25,599 nucleotides of DNA from Deltaproteobacteria bacterium (GCA_021799555.1 JAJZAG010000011.1:1-25599); one strand, 5' to 3'. Positions 1 to 7,041 are shown, counted from the first letter of the stretch. Translations and numbers: made by a program. Notes: generated from the sequence alone by a model not told the origin.

Positions 1-642
1 GCTCGATTCGCGGAGCGCTTCGCCGGTGACTATAGCGCCCGAAAGCTTGCTTCCAAAGCCGATAGTCCTGACTCCGCCTATCGCCTCGATCGTCGCGTCA
101 TCGCCATAAGCGACTATCGCGTCCACCGCCGCAGCGAGTGCCGCAGTCAAGTCGCGATCCTCGCGGCCCCAGTTGAAGACCTCGATTCGGGCGGAAAGCC
201 CCGCGTCGAATTCCGCGATCGATTGTTTAAGATGCGCATAGAAATGCGGCTCCGCCGTCGCCGTTTTGATCGCGACGCCGGCTCCGGCGATCAGTGCGAT
301 AACGATCTCGTGCAGCCCCGCGCCGGGCGCATTGCCCGCCATGATAAAGCCGAGCAGTTCCCTCCGCTGCGGCGCCGATTCGGCAAACGCGGTGAGCGCG
401 TCGATTGTGAACGGTTCCAGCAGCGCGTCGAGCGAAGCATCGACCAGCGGCGCGGAAAAACCGAGCTGCACCGCGATCCTCGCCACGGCGCTCCGTCGAA
501 TCGCAAATCGCGGTTCGCGCCACCGTGCCAGCACCGCCGCTAGCGCGTGCGCCGCACGCGCGGGATCGTGAGGCTCGCCGAGCCGCGCGCGTATCCGCTC
601 GCTGGCTGCTGCAATCTCGATAGTAGCAGTCTTGATATTCAC
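1..642 (-). CDS. LuxC-like acyl-CoA reductase, N-terminal part (cut by window edge)
   Basis: This family reduces an activated fatty acyl group (acyl-CoA or acyl-enzyme) to the aldehyde with NADPH. I translated the minus strand from the GTG at 642-640, which overlaps the stop of the upstream LuxE-like gene as GTGA. The frame stays open for 214 codons to base 1. Residues about 85-115 read GFIMAGNAPGAGLHEIV and then an AGAGVAIKT stretch, the typical nucleotide-binding and core segment of the acyl-CoA reductase (LuxC) family. A later VDAIVAYGDDATIEAI segment and a GFGSKLSG segment also fit. The catalytic cysteine of LuxC lies further downstream and is outside the window, so activity cannot be judged. 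Pairing with a LuxE-like ligase supports the call. The family is also found in non-luminous bacteria, so this does not imply bioluminescence. Confidence 0.8.
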   Translation of the reverse strand, partial: MNIKTATIEIAAASERIRARLGEPHDPARAAHALAAVLARWREPRFAIRRSAVARIAVQLGFSAPLVDASLDALLEPFTIDALTAFAESAPQRRELLGFIMAGNAPGAGLHEIVIALIAGAGVAIKTATAEPHFYAHLKQSIAEFDAGLSARIEVFNWGREDRDLTAALAAAVDAIVAYGDDATIEAIGGVRTIGFGSKLSGAIVTGEALRESS

Positions 643-1757
643 CGTGACGCCGCCGCTGCAAACATCTCGATCGAAAGCGCGCATCCACGCGCGTCTGAAG
701 CTCGCGCCCGCCCGAACAACCGCACGCGCTTTCCCTCGACGATCCCAATATCCTCGGTCATGACTGCCGCTACCGAGCAGACGTTCGCCAGATCGATAAA
801 GGCCAGCATTCCCGGCGTTCCGTCAGGGAGTCTGCGCATAGTGGCCGGATCGATCGCTGCCGGCCGCATCCATGGCGGCGCGAGCTTGACTCGCTCACCT
901 GAGGCGGTGGCGAATTCAGAGTTGAACCGCGTCGCGTCATAAAGCTGCGAGCACAGCTCGGTCATCCCGTATTCGTTGATCACCAGATCCTCGGCGATAC
1001 CGAGCAATCCTGCCGCGCGTGCCGCGACCTCGCCGGGTGCAAGCGGCACGCGCTGGCCCTTGGGACCGCCAGTGTCCATCATCCGCGATCCCGGCCCCAG
1101 GATGAACCGCTCCCGCGACTCCTTGACTCGCTCGAACAGGGCGGCGAAGCCTGCCGTCGTTCCGAGCACGCACACAGGCGCGTGCATCGCGGCCGCTTCG
1201 CGCAGGTATGCGACGGCGGCATCGATATCGACGCGCTCCCGATCCGCGACGCAGCGCGATTTCGGCTCACCGAACTCCTCGATACACCATGTAATCATCG
1301 CCGAAAGGGATGACTCAGCCATCCGCTCTGCGGTTGGATGCATGGCAAGGATTCGCATCCGTGCGCCCTCTGGGAGATCGCAAAAAAGCATCGCGCGCAG
1401 ATGGGCGAGGGCGCTCGCACGGTAAACCTCTGGATATTGAACCAGGTGGCGTCCACGCCGCTCCGCGCCACTCGTCGTTCCGCTGGTCAGAAATTCGCAG
1501 GCGCCCCGCGTTTCCGCAGCGCCCTTGGCCGCAAGCATCACGTACTTGAAGGCGATAGTGCTAACGAACGGGATATCGGCGGGCAAAGTCGCGCCATCGG
1601 GTCCAATTCCGAGCTGCCCGCAATACTCGCGATACGCAGGTACGGCACGCCGTTGATAATCAAAAATCCGCATCGCGAGGCTGTCGAACTGCTCCAGCTC
1701 AGGCCTGTGGATAAACCCCAGTACCTCGTCGACAAGCTGGCTCAAGGTCGAACTCAT
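639..1757 (-). CDS. LuxE-like acyl-protein synthetase
   Basis: This is a 372-residue ligase of the LuxE/acyl-protein synthetase family in the adenylate-forming superfamily. In luminous bacteria LuxE activates a fatty acid as acyl-AMP and passes it to the LuxC reductase. Residues 91-97 (TSGTTSG) are the ATP/AMP-binding signature, followed by a conserved TGGPKG segment near residue 230 and NEYGMTEL near residue 260. The length fits the family (about 370). It is cytoplasmic, with no signal peptide or membrane segment. The stop overlaps the GTG of the LuxC-like gene, so the two are probably co-translated. The ribosome binding site before the ATG at 1757-1755 is weak. No LuxD thioesterase or LuxAB luciferase gene adjoins it, so the acyl donor and the fate of the aldehyde are unknown. 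Confidence 0.82.
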   Translation of the reverse strand: MSSTLSQLVDEVLGFIHRPELEQFDSLAMRIFDYQRRAVPAYREYCGQLGIGPDGATLPADIPFVSTIAFKYVMLAAKGAAETRGACEFLTSGTTSGAERRGRHLVQYPEVYRASALAHLRAMLFCDLPEGARMRILAMHPTAERMAESSLSAMITWCIEEFGEPKSRCVADRERVDIDAAVAYLREAAAMHAPVCVLGTTAGFAALFERVKESRERFILGPGSRMMDTGGPKGQRVPLAPGEVAARAAGLLGIAEDLVINEYGMTELCSQLYDATRFNSEFATASGERVKLAPPWMRPAAIDPATMRRLPDGTPGMLAFIDLANVCSVAAVMTEDIGIVEGKRVRLFGRARASDARGCALSIEMFAAAASR

Positions 1758-1803
1758 GCTAAAGCCGCGCGCCGCGCCGCCCTCCGATGATGTCGCGCGC
1801 AGG

Positions 1804-1837
1804 CGAATGGTTCAATCCTCGCAAGTGCGACCATTCG
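1804..1837. repeat. Inverted repeat in the luxE leader region
   Basis: CGAATGGT at 1804-1811 is repeated inverted as ACCATTCG at 1830-1837. A small inner hairpin (CGC-AAGT-GCG, 1820-1829) lies in the loop. It sits 47 bp upstream of the LuxE-like start on the minus strand and could be an operator or leader hairpin. There is no T-tract, so a terminator is unlikely. Confidence 0.3.
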
Positions 1838-2020
1838 GGAGCGTCCAAGACCCTATTTACCAGGGTTCCGGAAAAGACTAAGGTGGTGAGCCGTGGTGGA
1901 TGGGTTGGCGGGCCTTGCAAGCGGCGCGTGCGCCGGGCAGGAGAGGCGTCCGGGATTTTCCGGAATCTACAGAGAACGGTCGATATAATCGCCTTGCCGC
2001 CGGAGTTTGTGTAACCAATT

Positions 2021-2048
2021 TTGCGATCGCAACGTATTTCTGTTAATA
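2021..2048 (+). promoter_or_regulatory. Possible promoter with palindromic -35
   Basis: TTGCGA at 2021-2026 and TTAATA at 2043-2048 are separated by 16 bp and lie 35 bp before the start at 2084. The -35 lies inside a perfect palindrome, TTGCGATCGCAA (2021-2032), which could also be a regulator site. This is a consensus match by eye only. Confidence 0.25.
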
Positions 2049-2083
2049 GACTTGGCAGCAGTTGACGGTAAAGGCATCTGGAC

Positions 2084-2500
2084 ATGAAAAAATTCGGAGC
2101 GGGCGTGTTGCTCGGCTTTCTGGCCAGTTGGGCGGTTGCCTTCGCGGCCACCAACCTTGGACATGACGGCGCTTTCTGGAACAAGCTCAACTTCTCAGCG
2201 AAGGACGGCTACGTCAACGGCTACGCCGACGCGATGAAAGTCAGCGTGGCGGAACTCGACAATCTCACGATCGCCGCCAACATGTTCCACTGGAAAGGCG
2301 CTCCGAAGATTATCCATGAAACCTCGCGCCAGCTTTCGATGGCTAATCTGACACCCGATCAGATGATCAAACGGCTCGATTCCCTCTACGCGAACCAAAA
2401 GTACAGCGAACTCGATCTCGGCGAAGCGTTGCAGGTGCTGACGGTGCGCGCGCAGGCGACTGCGGTTCCCGCTGCACCGCCTGCACATCGCGGCAGATAG
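2084..2500 (+). CDS. Small secreted protein of unknown function
   Basis: This 138-residue protein has a clear signal peptide: a Lys-Lys N-terminus, a hydrophobic core at about residues 6-20, and a probable cleavage after the AFA near residue 21. The mature part has a WNKLNFSAKDGYVNGYADAM segment (residues 32-51) followed by predicted helices and an Ala/Pro-rich tail. Short periplasmic proteins with a similar Gly-Tyr-x-x-Gly-Tyr start are common as lone hypotheticals in proteobacteria, but I cannot name a family. A good factor-independent terminator at 2534-2564 follows, so it is probably a single-gene transcript. An AAAGG ribosome site lies upstream of the ATG. Confidence 0.7.
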   Translation: MKKFGAGVLLGFLASWAVAFAATNLGHDGAFWNKLNFSAKDGYVNGYADAMKVSVAELDNLTIAANMFHWKGAPKIIHETSRQLSMANLTPDQMIKRLDSLYANQKYSELDLGEALQVLTVRAQATAVPAAPPAHRGR

Positions 2501-2533
2501 CGAACGCTTCGGCCCAAATTCGACATCATCCCC

Positions 2534-2564
2534 GAGGCGGTCCGTTTCCGGATCGCCTCTTTTA
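2534..2564 (+). terminator. Factor-independent terminator
   Basis: GAGGCG at 2534-2539 pairs with CGCCTC at 2554-2559. The stem is extended inward by TCCG/CGGA around a short T-rich loop and is followed by TTTT at 2560-2563. It ends the transcript of the small secreted protein gene. Confidence 0.8.
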
Positions 2565-2647
2565 TTGTGCGCACTCGCGATTGCGGCAGGGATCACGCTT
2601 GAAACAAACGCGGTTGAGCCTTAGCTTGATTTGCGGGAAGTGATGCA

Positions 2648-3559
2648 GTGAACGCTCCGGTAGTACTGCTCGAAAAAGCCTTGCGCGCGACCGTCGGCGT
2701 GCATTCCCAAATCCCGTCTACCCACGTCTCGACCGCGATCGGCCTCGGCACCGATCGGCGCGGCACCGGTACGGTCGTCAGCCCGGACGGTTTAATCGTG
2801 ACCGCGCACTACCTGCTGCTTGGCGCGTCAGGCGTAATCGTCACGCTGCCGAGCGGCGAACAGCATCAGGCAAAAATCGTTGGGAAGGACTACAGCACCG
2901 GGCTCGGGCTTTTGCGAATCGATCCGTCCCGCCCTCTCCCGTGCCTGAAGATTGCCTCGTCCGCGAACTGCCAGACCGGAGAAGAAGTCTTTACCGTCGC
3001 CAGCCTCGGCGCTGACAAGCGATGCGCGGATTGCGGACTGATCACCTATCTTGGGCCGTTCGACGCGATTTGGGAATTCGAACTCGATCGCTCGGTTTGC
3101 GCCACCGCCTCGTCACTCCAGATCGGATTTCCCGGCGGCGCAATCGTCAACCATCGCGCCGAGGCGATCGCTATTTCCTATCTGAATTTTGCCGATATCG
3201 GTCGCGCGATCCTGGGGATACCCGGCGAATGCTTTCTCGCCGTGCGTGACGAACTCGTCCAATGCGGCCGACGCGTGTCTGCCACTTCGCGCGCGTGGCT
3301 CGGAGTGCTATCCTACACGATTCGCGAGCACGTCGTGATCGCTAACGTGATGCCGGGTGCGCCGGGCGAGAAGGCCGGCTTGCAGCAAGGCGATCTGGTG
3401 ATCGCGGTCAACGGTGCGGAAATCAGCGAGCGGCGTGCGATGTACCAGGCGCTCGGCAACAAGCGCCCGGGCGAGATGATCAACCTTAAGGTTCTGCGCG
3501 ACAACCGTATCCGTCAGATCGACGTCACCGCTATCCGTCCCGAGGATTATTTCGGGTGA
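2648..3559 (+). CDS. HtrA/trypsin-like PDZ protein without catalytic triad
   Basis: This 303-residue protein has the trypsin-like fold of the HtrA/Deg family (about residues 15-205) and one C-terminal PDZ domain (about 215-296, with a GVLSYTI carboxylate-binding region and the LQQGDLVIAVNG core). The family signatures are present but each catalytic position is changed. The His of TNxHV is Tyr55 (VTAHY, with His at 54), the Asp of the SDIAL motif is Gly85 (STGLGLL), and the Ser of GNSGG is Pro162 (GFPGG). It should therefore be a non-proteolytic binding or scaffold protein. There is no signal peptide, so it is probably cytoplasmic. It has seven cysteines, including CADC at 126-129. The start is the GTG at 2648 after GGGAAG. 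Its stop overlaps the next gene (GTGA), implying co-translation with the lyase-family enzyme. Confidence 0.8.
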   Translation: MNAPVVLLEKALRATVGVHSQIPSTHVSTAIGLGTDRRGTGTVVSPDGLIVTAHYLLLGASGVIVTLPSGEQHQAKIVGKDYSTGLGLLRIDPSRPLPCLKIASSANCQTGEEVFTVASLGADKRCADCGLITYLGPFDAIWEFELDRSVCATASSLQIGFPGGAIVNHRAEAIAISYLNFADIGRAILGIPGECFLAVRDELVQCGRRVSATSRAWLGVLSYTIREHVVIANVMPGAPGEKAGLQQGDLVIAVNGAEISERRAMYQALGNKRPGEMINLKVLRDNRIRQIDVTAIRPEDYFG

Positions 3560-4440
3560 GCGCGGCCGCGCCCGGCGTTTTGGAGGAATTCACCATTTTG
3601 ACCCATCCGAGAGCGCGGCTGCGCGCAAGGCTCGAGCGACCGGAAATGATCGTCGCGCCGTTTGTGTTTGATTGCCTGCAGGCGCGGATTGCCGAAGACG
3701 CAGGCTTCGAGGCGGTTTACATGACCGGTTTCGGCACTTCGGCGGCGCGCGGATTTCCCGATTTGGGGCTGCTCACGATGACCGAAATGGCGGCCAACGC
3801 GCGCGCGATTGCAAACGCCGTCGAGGTGCCGGTTATCTGCGACGCCGACACCGGCTACGGAAGCGCGCTCAACGTTTTCCGTACGGTCCGCGAATACGAA
3901 GACGCAGGCGCCGCGGCTTTGCATATCGAAGACCAAGTGTTTCCCAAGCGATGTGGTTTTCTCTCCGGCAAACAGGTTATCCCGATCGCCGATATGCTCC
4001 CCAAGGTCCGCGCTGCTTGCGACGCGCGCCGCGACTCCGAACTCGTGATTATTGCCCGCACCGATGCCCTCGAGCCTCACGGATGGAACGAAGTCGAAAC
4101 GCGGGCGCGCGCCTACCGCGCCGCCGGAGCTGATTTGATCTTTGTCGATGGAATCAGGAATCGCGGCGATTTGCGAACTTATGCCGATCGACTCGGCGAT
4201 CTGCCCTTAATTTATAATGGCGACCTACTGCCACTCGACGAGTTGCGCCGATACCCTTTCAAGATGACGATTCATATCGGAACGATGCTCGCCGTGTATG
4301 CGGCGATCCGCGACATGATGCGTGAGCTGCGCAGCTCCGGCGCGATCGCCACGCGAACCTCCGGCGAGCTGTTCGAGGAATTCACCCGCACGGTGCGCGT
4401 GCCCGACTATCAGGAGCTTGAGCGGAAGTACAAGAGCTAA
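3556..4440 (+). CDS. Isocitrate lyase / PEP mutase family enzyme
   Basis: This is a TIM-barrel enzyme of the isocitrate lyase/phosphoenolpyruvate mutase superfamily, 294 residues from this start. DADTGYG (residues 96-102) is the Mg2+-binding loop and PKRCGF (130-135) is the mobile catalytic loop with Cys133. A cysteine there is typical of C-C-cleaving members such as methylisocitrate lyase (PrpB) or oxaloacetate-hydrolysing enzymes rather than of PEP mutase. The usual KRCGH histidine is Phe135, so the exact substrate is uncertain. The GTG at 3556 overlaps the stop of the HtrA-like gene. An alternative start is TTG at 3598, which has a strong GGAGGA at 3582-3587 and would give a protein beginning exactly where the family normally does. 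No other methylcitrate-cycle gene is nearby. Confidence 0.85.
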   Translation: MSAAAPGVLEEFTILTHPRARLRARLERPEMIVAPFVFDCLQARIAEDAGFEAVYMTGFGTSAARGFPDLGLLTMTEMAANARAIANAVEVPVICDADTGYGSALNVFRTVREYEDAGAAALHIEDQVFPKRCGFLSGKQVIPIADMLPKVRAACDARRDSELVIIARTDALEPHGWNEVETRARAYRAAGADLIFVDGIRNRGDLRTYADRLGDLPLIYNGDLLPLDELRRYPFKMTIHIGTMLAVYAAIRDMMRELRSSGAIATRTSGELFEEFTRTVRVPDYQELERKYKS

Positions 4441-4725
4441 GCGACCTCCGCGCAGGCGACTGTTCCACTGCGCCGACTCTCGAACGCACAAATGGTGCGC
4501 GATCCAGCCGACTTTAACTCATTACTTAAGGCTCATGCGAGTCAGTGGTTAGGTCGCGACGAACGGCCCCACGTGATGAATCGAGCGCCGCACCCGATCG
4601 CAGCCTGCAAGAGCCGCAATTGGGAATCACAGGCAAACGCCTGTAATTCGAGGATTGTTGGATTTCTTACTTCGCGTGTTCCGTTACTGATCCGGAAACA
4701 CCACGGCGCGGAGGTTCTCTAATGC
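4441..4725. other. Convergent intergenic region
   Basis: These 285 bases lie between two genes that converge. I see only the hairpin at 4624-4649. The short frames crossing the region show no family resemblance. Confidence 0.5.
4624..4649. terminator. Terminator-like hairpin between convergent genes
   Basis: GAAT-C-ACAGGC (4624-4634) and GCCTGT-A-ATTC (4639-4649) form an 11-bp stem with one mismatch around an AAAC loop. It lies between two convergent genes and could serve both strands. It lacks a good T-tract, so it may work with Rho or only protect RNA ends. Confidence 0.4.
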
Positions 4726-5352
4726 CTAAACTTTCTCGCCGTTGGGTTTTACGAATTGAAGGGCTGCCGAGTTCATGCAGTAGCGCAGTCCCGTCGGCTT
4801 GGGTCCGTCGGAGAAGACGTGGCCGAGATGCGCGTCGCATCGCGCGCACGAGACCGCAGTGCGGGTCATGAAAAAGGTGCTGTCAGCTTCGGTATGAACG
4901 TTTTGTGGTGCGATCGGCTCCCAGAAGCTCGGCCATCCGGTTCCCGACTCGAACTTCGCGTCGGAACTGAACAGCGCCGTGCCGCAGCAGATGCATCGAT
5001 AGATTCCCTTGTCATGCGACTCGGCGTATTTCCCGGAGAAAGCTCGTTCAGTACCGTGCTGCCGGGTAACTTTGTATTCCTCGGGAGTCAGGATTTTGCG
5101 CCATTCGGCGTCGGTCTTGATTACCTTGTCCACGGACACTACTCCTTTGCGGCGGCCGTCGTCGTCGAACTCGACGATGTTGACTTTGAGGATGGGGCCG
5201 AGCGCGGCATTCGCGCCTTGGTTGCCGGTGTGCCCGAGCGCGAACTTGAGCGCGAGCAGGGCCGGGGTTGCGACCGCGATCGCTATAAACGATCGGCGGG
5301 GCAGCGTACCGGTATTGCCGGAATGTTCACGACTTCGCGGCTTTATCGCCAT
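4726..5352 (-). CDS. msrB: Peptide-methionine (R)-S-oxide reductase, probably Tat-exported
   Basis: This enzyme reduces methionine-R-sulfoxide in oxidised proteins. The 208-residue product has an N-terminal export signal with twin arginines (LPRRSFIAIAV, Arg19-Arg20, then a hydrophobic stretch to about residue 36) and then a full MsrB domain (about 80-202). Two zinc-binding CxxC pairs are visible at 120/123 and 169/172, as are GTGWPSFW at 137-144 and the catalytic Cys192 in YCMNSAAL. Export suggests repair of envelope proteins. I chose the ATG at 5352-5350 because a longer frame, open to 5508, would overlap the upstream Rrf2 gene by about 100 bp. A GTG at 5364-5362 is also possible. The gap to the Rrf2 stop is 52 bp, so the two are probably one operon and msrB may be under its control. 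Confidence 0.9.
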   Translation of the reverse strand: MAIKPRSREHSGNTGTLPRRSFIAIAVATPALLALKFALGHTGNQGANAALGPILKVNIVEFDDDGRRKGVVSVDKVIKTDAEWRKILTPEEYKVTRQHGTERAFSGKYAESHDKGIYRCICCGTALFSSDAKFESGTGWPSFWEPIAPQNVHTEADSTFFMTRTAVSCARCDAHLGHVFSDGPKPTGLRYCMNSAALQFVKPNGEKV

Positions 5353-5404
5353 GATTCCATACACAAAGCGCTGATTTATTAACCAATTGGTATGCGCGCG
5401 GCGC

Positions 5405-5863
5405 TCAAATGAAAAAGCCCTGCGTATCCTTTCCCGCGGCAGCAAGATCGACGCGATGCAGCATGTCGGCGACGCTCGTCGAATCGAGGATTTTAGCGGT
5501 CGCATCACGGACTTCCTGCATCACGATCCGGATCCCACAAGTGCGCTCATCGCCGCATTCGCGGCATCGCATGTACGCCGTCTTGCTGACGCACGGCAGC
5601 GGAGCGATTGGACCGTCGAGTGTGCGAATCACATGACCGACGCTCACAAGATTTGCCGGCCGGCCCAGGAAGTAGCCACCGCCTTTGCCCTTTTTGCTTT
5701 GCAGGATCCCCTCGTTTTTCAGCTCGAGCAGAATCAACTCAAGGAACTTGCGGGGAATATTCTCGCGCCGCGCGATATCCGAGATCAAAATCGGTCCGTT
5801 TCCGTATTCGCGAGCAAGGACCGCGATCGCCTTGAGGCCGTACTTCGATTTCTGTGAAAGCAT
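5405..5863 (-). CDS. Rrf2-family transcriptional regulator with candidate Fe-S cysteines
   Basis: This 152-residue DNA-binding protein has an N-terminal winged helix (about 1-80). LSQKSKYGLKAIAVLA at the start and GILQSKKGKGGGYFLGRP (the recognition wing) are characteristic of Rrf2. The central part carries four cysteines (Cys-x8-Cys-x2-Cys-x5-Cys, about residues 91-110) in the region where IscR, NsrR and RsrR ligate an Fe-S cluster, so it may sense redox or nitric oxide stress. I use the ATG at 5863-5861, where the family usually begins; the frame is open further upstream to 5965. The ribosome site is weak. It is followed by the methionine sulfoxide reductase gene, which fits an oxidative-stress role. 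A dyad at 5940-5963 upstream may be its own operator. Confidence 0.85.
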   Translation of the reverse strand: MLSQKSKYGLKAIAVLAREYGNGPILISDIARRENIPRKFLELILLELKNEGILQSKKGKGGGYFLGRPANLVSVGHVIRTLDGPIAPLPCVSKTAYMRCRECGDERTCGIRIVMQEVRDATAKILDSTSVADMLHRVDLAAAGKDTQGFFI

Positions 5864-5939
5864 CGTCGATTTGCTGACTCGACTAAGCCGTTCCCACCGC
5901 GACGCTATTGAAACTGTCGGGCAGGTTTCGGGACTAAGG

Positions 5940-5963
5940 GTTACCGCATCGGACCGCTGTAAC
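5940..5963 (-). promoter_or_regulatory. Dyad upstream of the Rrf2 gene, possible operator
   Basis: GTTACcGC at 5940-5947 and GCtGTAAC at 5956-5963 form a 24-bp imperfect palindrome (seven of eight arm positions pair), beginning 77 bp upstream of the Rrf2 start. Rrf2 proteins commonly bind their own promoters at dyads of this size. The link is inferred from position. Confidence 0.35.
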
Positions 5964-5980
5964 AAATCTCCGTATGCGCT

Positions 5981-6823
5981 CTAATGCATTCTAGTAACTA
6001 TGCCCGCATACTTGTCCATAAGTGGCAGCACCGTTTCCCTGGGCGCCGCAGGCAGCGGGAAGATCAGCCGATCGAAACCGAGATCCATCAGTCGGCGGAT
6101 ATCGTCCTCTTTCGAGCTGGAACCAAACAAAGAAATGCCAAGGCGGCTGCGGCCGGCGGCTTTTTCGGCATCGCGCAGCGCCTTCACGCCGGCGGTAAAG
6201 TCGGCATGCGGAAACGCAATCGGCATCCATCCGTCGCAATATTCGGCGATTCGCTCAAAGGATCGTTTGGACTGGGAGCCGAGCAGGATCGGCGGACCGC
6301 CGGGTTGGATCGGTTTCGGAAACGACCAGATCGGGTCGAAGTTGACGAATTCTCCGTGAAACTCGGCGACTTCTTTGGTCCAGATTTCTCGTATCGCGAG
6401 GATCTTTTCGCGCACGATTTTCCAGCGCTTCTTGAAAATCGCACCGTGGTTCTCCATCTCCTCGACGTTCCATCCAGCGCCGATTCCAAGCTCAACCCGT
6501 CCGCCTGAGATCATATCGAGAGACGCGACTTCCTTGGCCAGCACGATCGGATCGCGCTCGATCACGAGGCATACTCCGGTGCCAAGGCGGAGTGTTTTCG
6601 TGACCGAGGCGGCCGCGCCGAGAGCGACGAACGGATCGTGCGTATGCCAATATTCTTTAGGTAGATCGGTGCCGCCTGGGAACGGGGTTTTGCGCGAGGC
6701 GGGAATATGAGTGTGCTCGGGGAACCAGAGCGACTCGAAGCCGCGCGCCTCAGCGGCGAGCGCGAGTTCGACCGGCTGAATGGCGTAATCGGTCGGGAAC
6801 ATCGAGACACCAAACTTCACCAT
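5981..6823 (-). CDS. LLM-class (F420- or FMN-dependent) oxidoreductase
   Basis: This 280-residue protein belongs to the luciferase-like monooxygenase superfamily, with a TIM barrel. It opens with MVKFGVSMFPTDYAI and has ESLWFPEHTHIP (about residues 30-41), the LRLGTGVCLV strand (about 78-87), MISGGRVELGIGAGWNVEE (about 103-121) and GGPPILLGSQS (about 175-185). These match the probable F420-dependent oxidoreductase subfamily seen in Actinobacteria and deltaproteobacterial genomes. The cofactor (F420 or FMN) cannot be decided from sequence alone, and the substrate is unknown. A good GAGGAG ribosome site precedes the ATG at 6823. The gene diverges from the ferredoxin/P450 pair. Confidence 0.85.
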   Translation of the reverse strand: MVKFGVSMFPTDYAIQPVELALAAEARGFESLWFPEHTHIPASRKTPFPGGTDLPKEYWHTHDPFVALGAAASVTKTLRLGTGVCLVIERDPIVLAKEVASLDMISGGRVELGIGAGWNVEEMENHGAIFKKRWKIVREKILAIREIWTKEVAEFHGEFVNFDPIWSFPKPIQPGGPPILLGSQSKRSFERIAEYCDGWMPIAFPHADFTAGVKALRDAEKAAGRSRLGISLFGSSSKEDDIRRLMDLGFDRLIFPLPAAPRETVLPLMDKYAGIVTRMH

Positions 6824-6916
6824 CGCGCATTCTCCTCAAAGGTCGTAACCCAGCTAGTTAATATCACAGACCGTCGGATGGGCCCGCGTCAAGCTCCGGT
6901 ACAGTTAATTTTTGGT

Positions 6917-6941
6917 CCAGCGAAACCCTCGATTACGCTGG
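6917..6941. repeat. Short inverted repeat in divergent promoter region
   Basis: CCAGCG (6917-6922) and CGCTGG (6936-6941) are perfect 6-bp arms separated by 13 bp. They sit between the divergent LLM and ferredoxin genes. It could be an operator but may be chance. Confidence 0.2.
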
Positions 6942-7041
6942 TTTGCGCCTTCTGGTTCGATCCGGTGGCGTGCGCTAGTCTTCGTACCTGAACGGTGAAA
7001 AGCGTCCGACGCGTGCGTCATGAGATAGATGAGGAGAAGCC

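Larger units (their letters stand above)
1758..2083. other. Divergent intergenic region with hairpin and possible promoter
   Basis: These 326 bases separate the minus-strand LuxE/LuxC pair from the plus-strand secreted protein and should contain both promoters. I see a perfect 8-bp inverted repeat at 1804-1811/1830-1837, a perfect 12-bp palindrome at 2021-2032 that overlaps a possible -35, and a TATAAT at 1984-1989 without a convincing -35. The short frames that cross the region have no recognisable protein character. A stretch near 1856-1890 has faint likeness to signal recognition particle RNA but does not fold like it. Confidence 0.4.

Noticed and set aside
223..942. Several plus-strand and other-frame open frames over the LuxE/LuxC region
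   Set aside because: They are Arg/Ala/Ser-rich shadows of the GC-rich coding strand with no family character, while the coupled LuxE and LuxC frames explain the region.
1807..1821. tRNA T-loop-like GGTTCAATCC, and a similar GGTTCGATCC near 6955
   Set aside because: The T-stem does not pair in either case, and no anticodon or acceptor stem is present.
1856..1890. Stretch resembling bacterial signal recognition particle RNA (TTTACCAGG ... CCGGAA ... AAGG)
   Set aside because: The apical stem that should close the GGAA loop and the AGCAG internal loop are missing, and the flanks do not pair. A covariance-model search would settle it.
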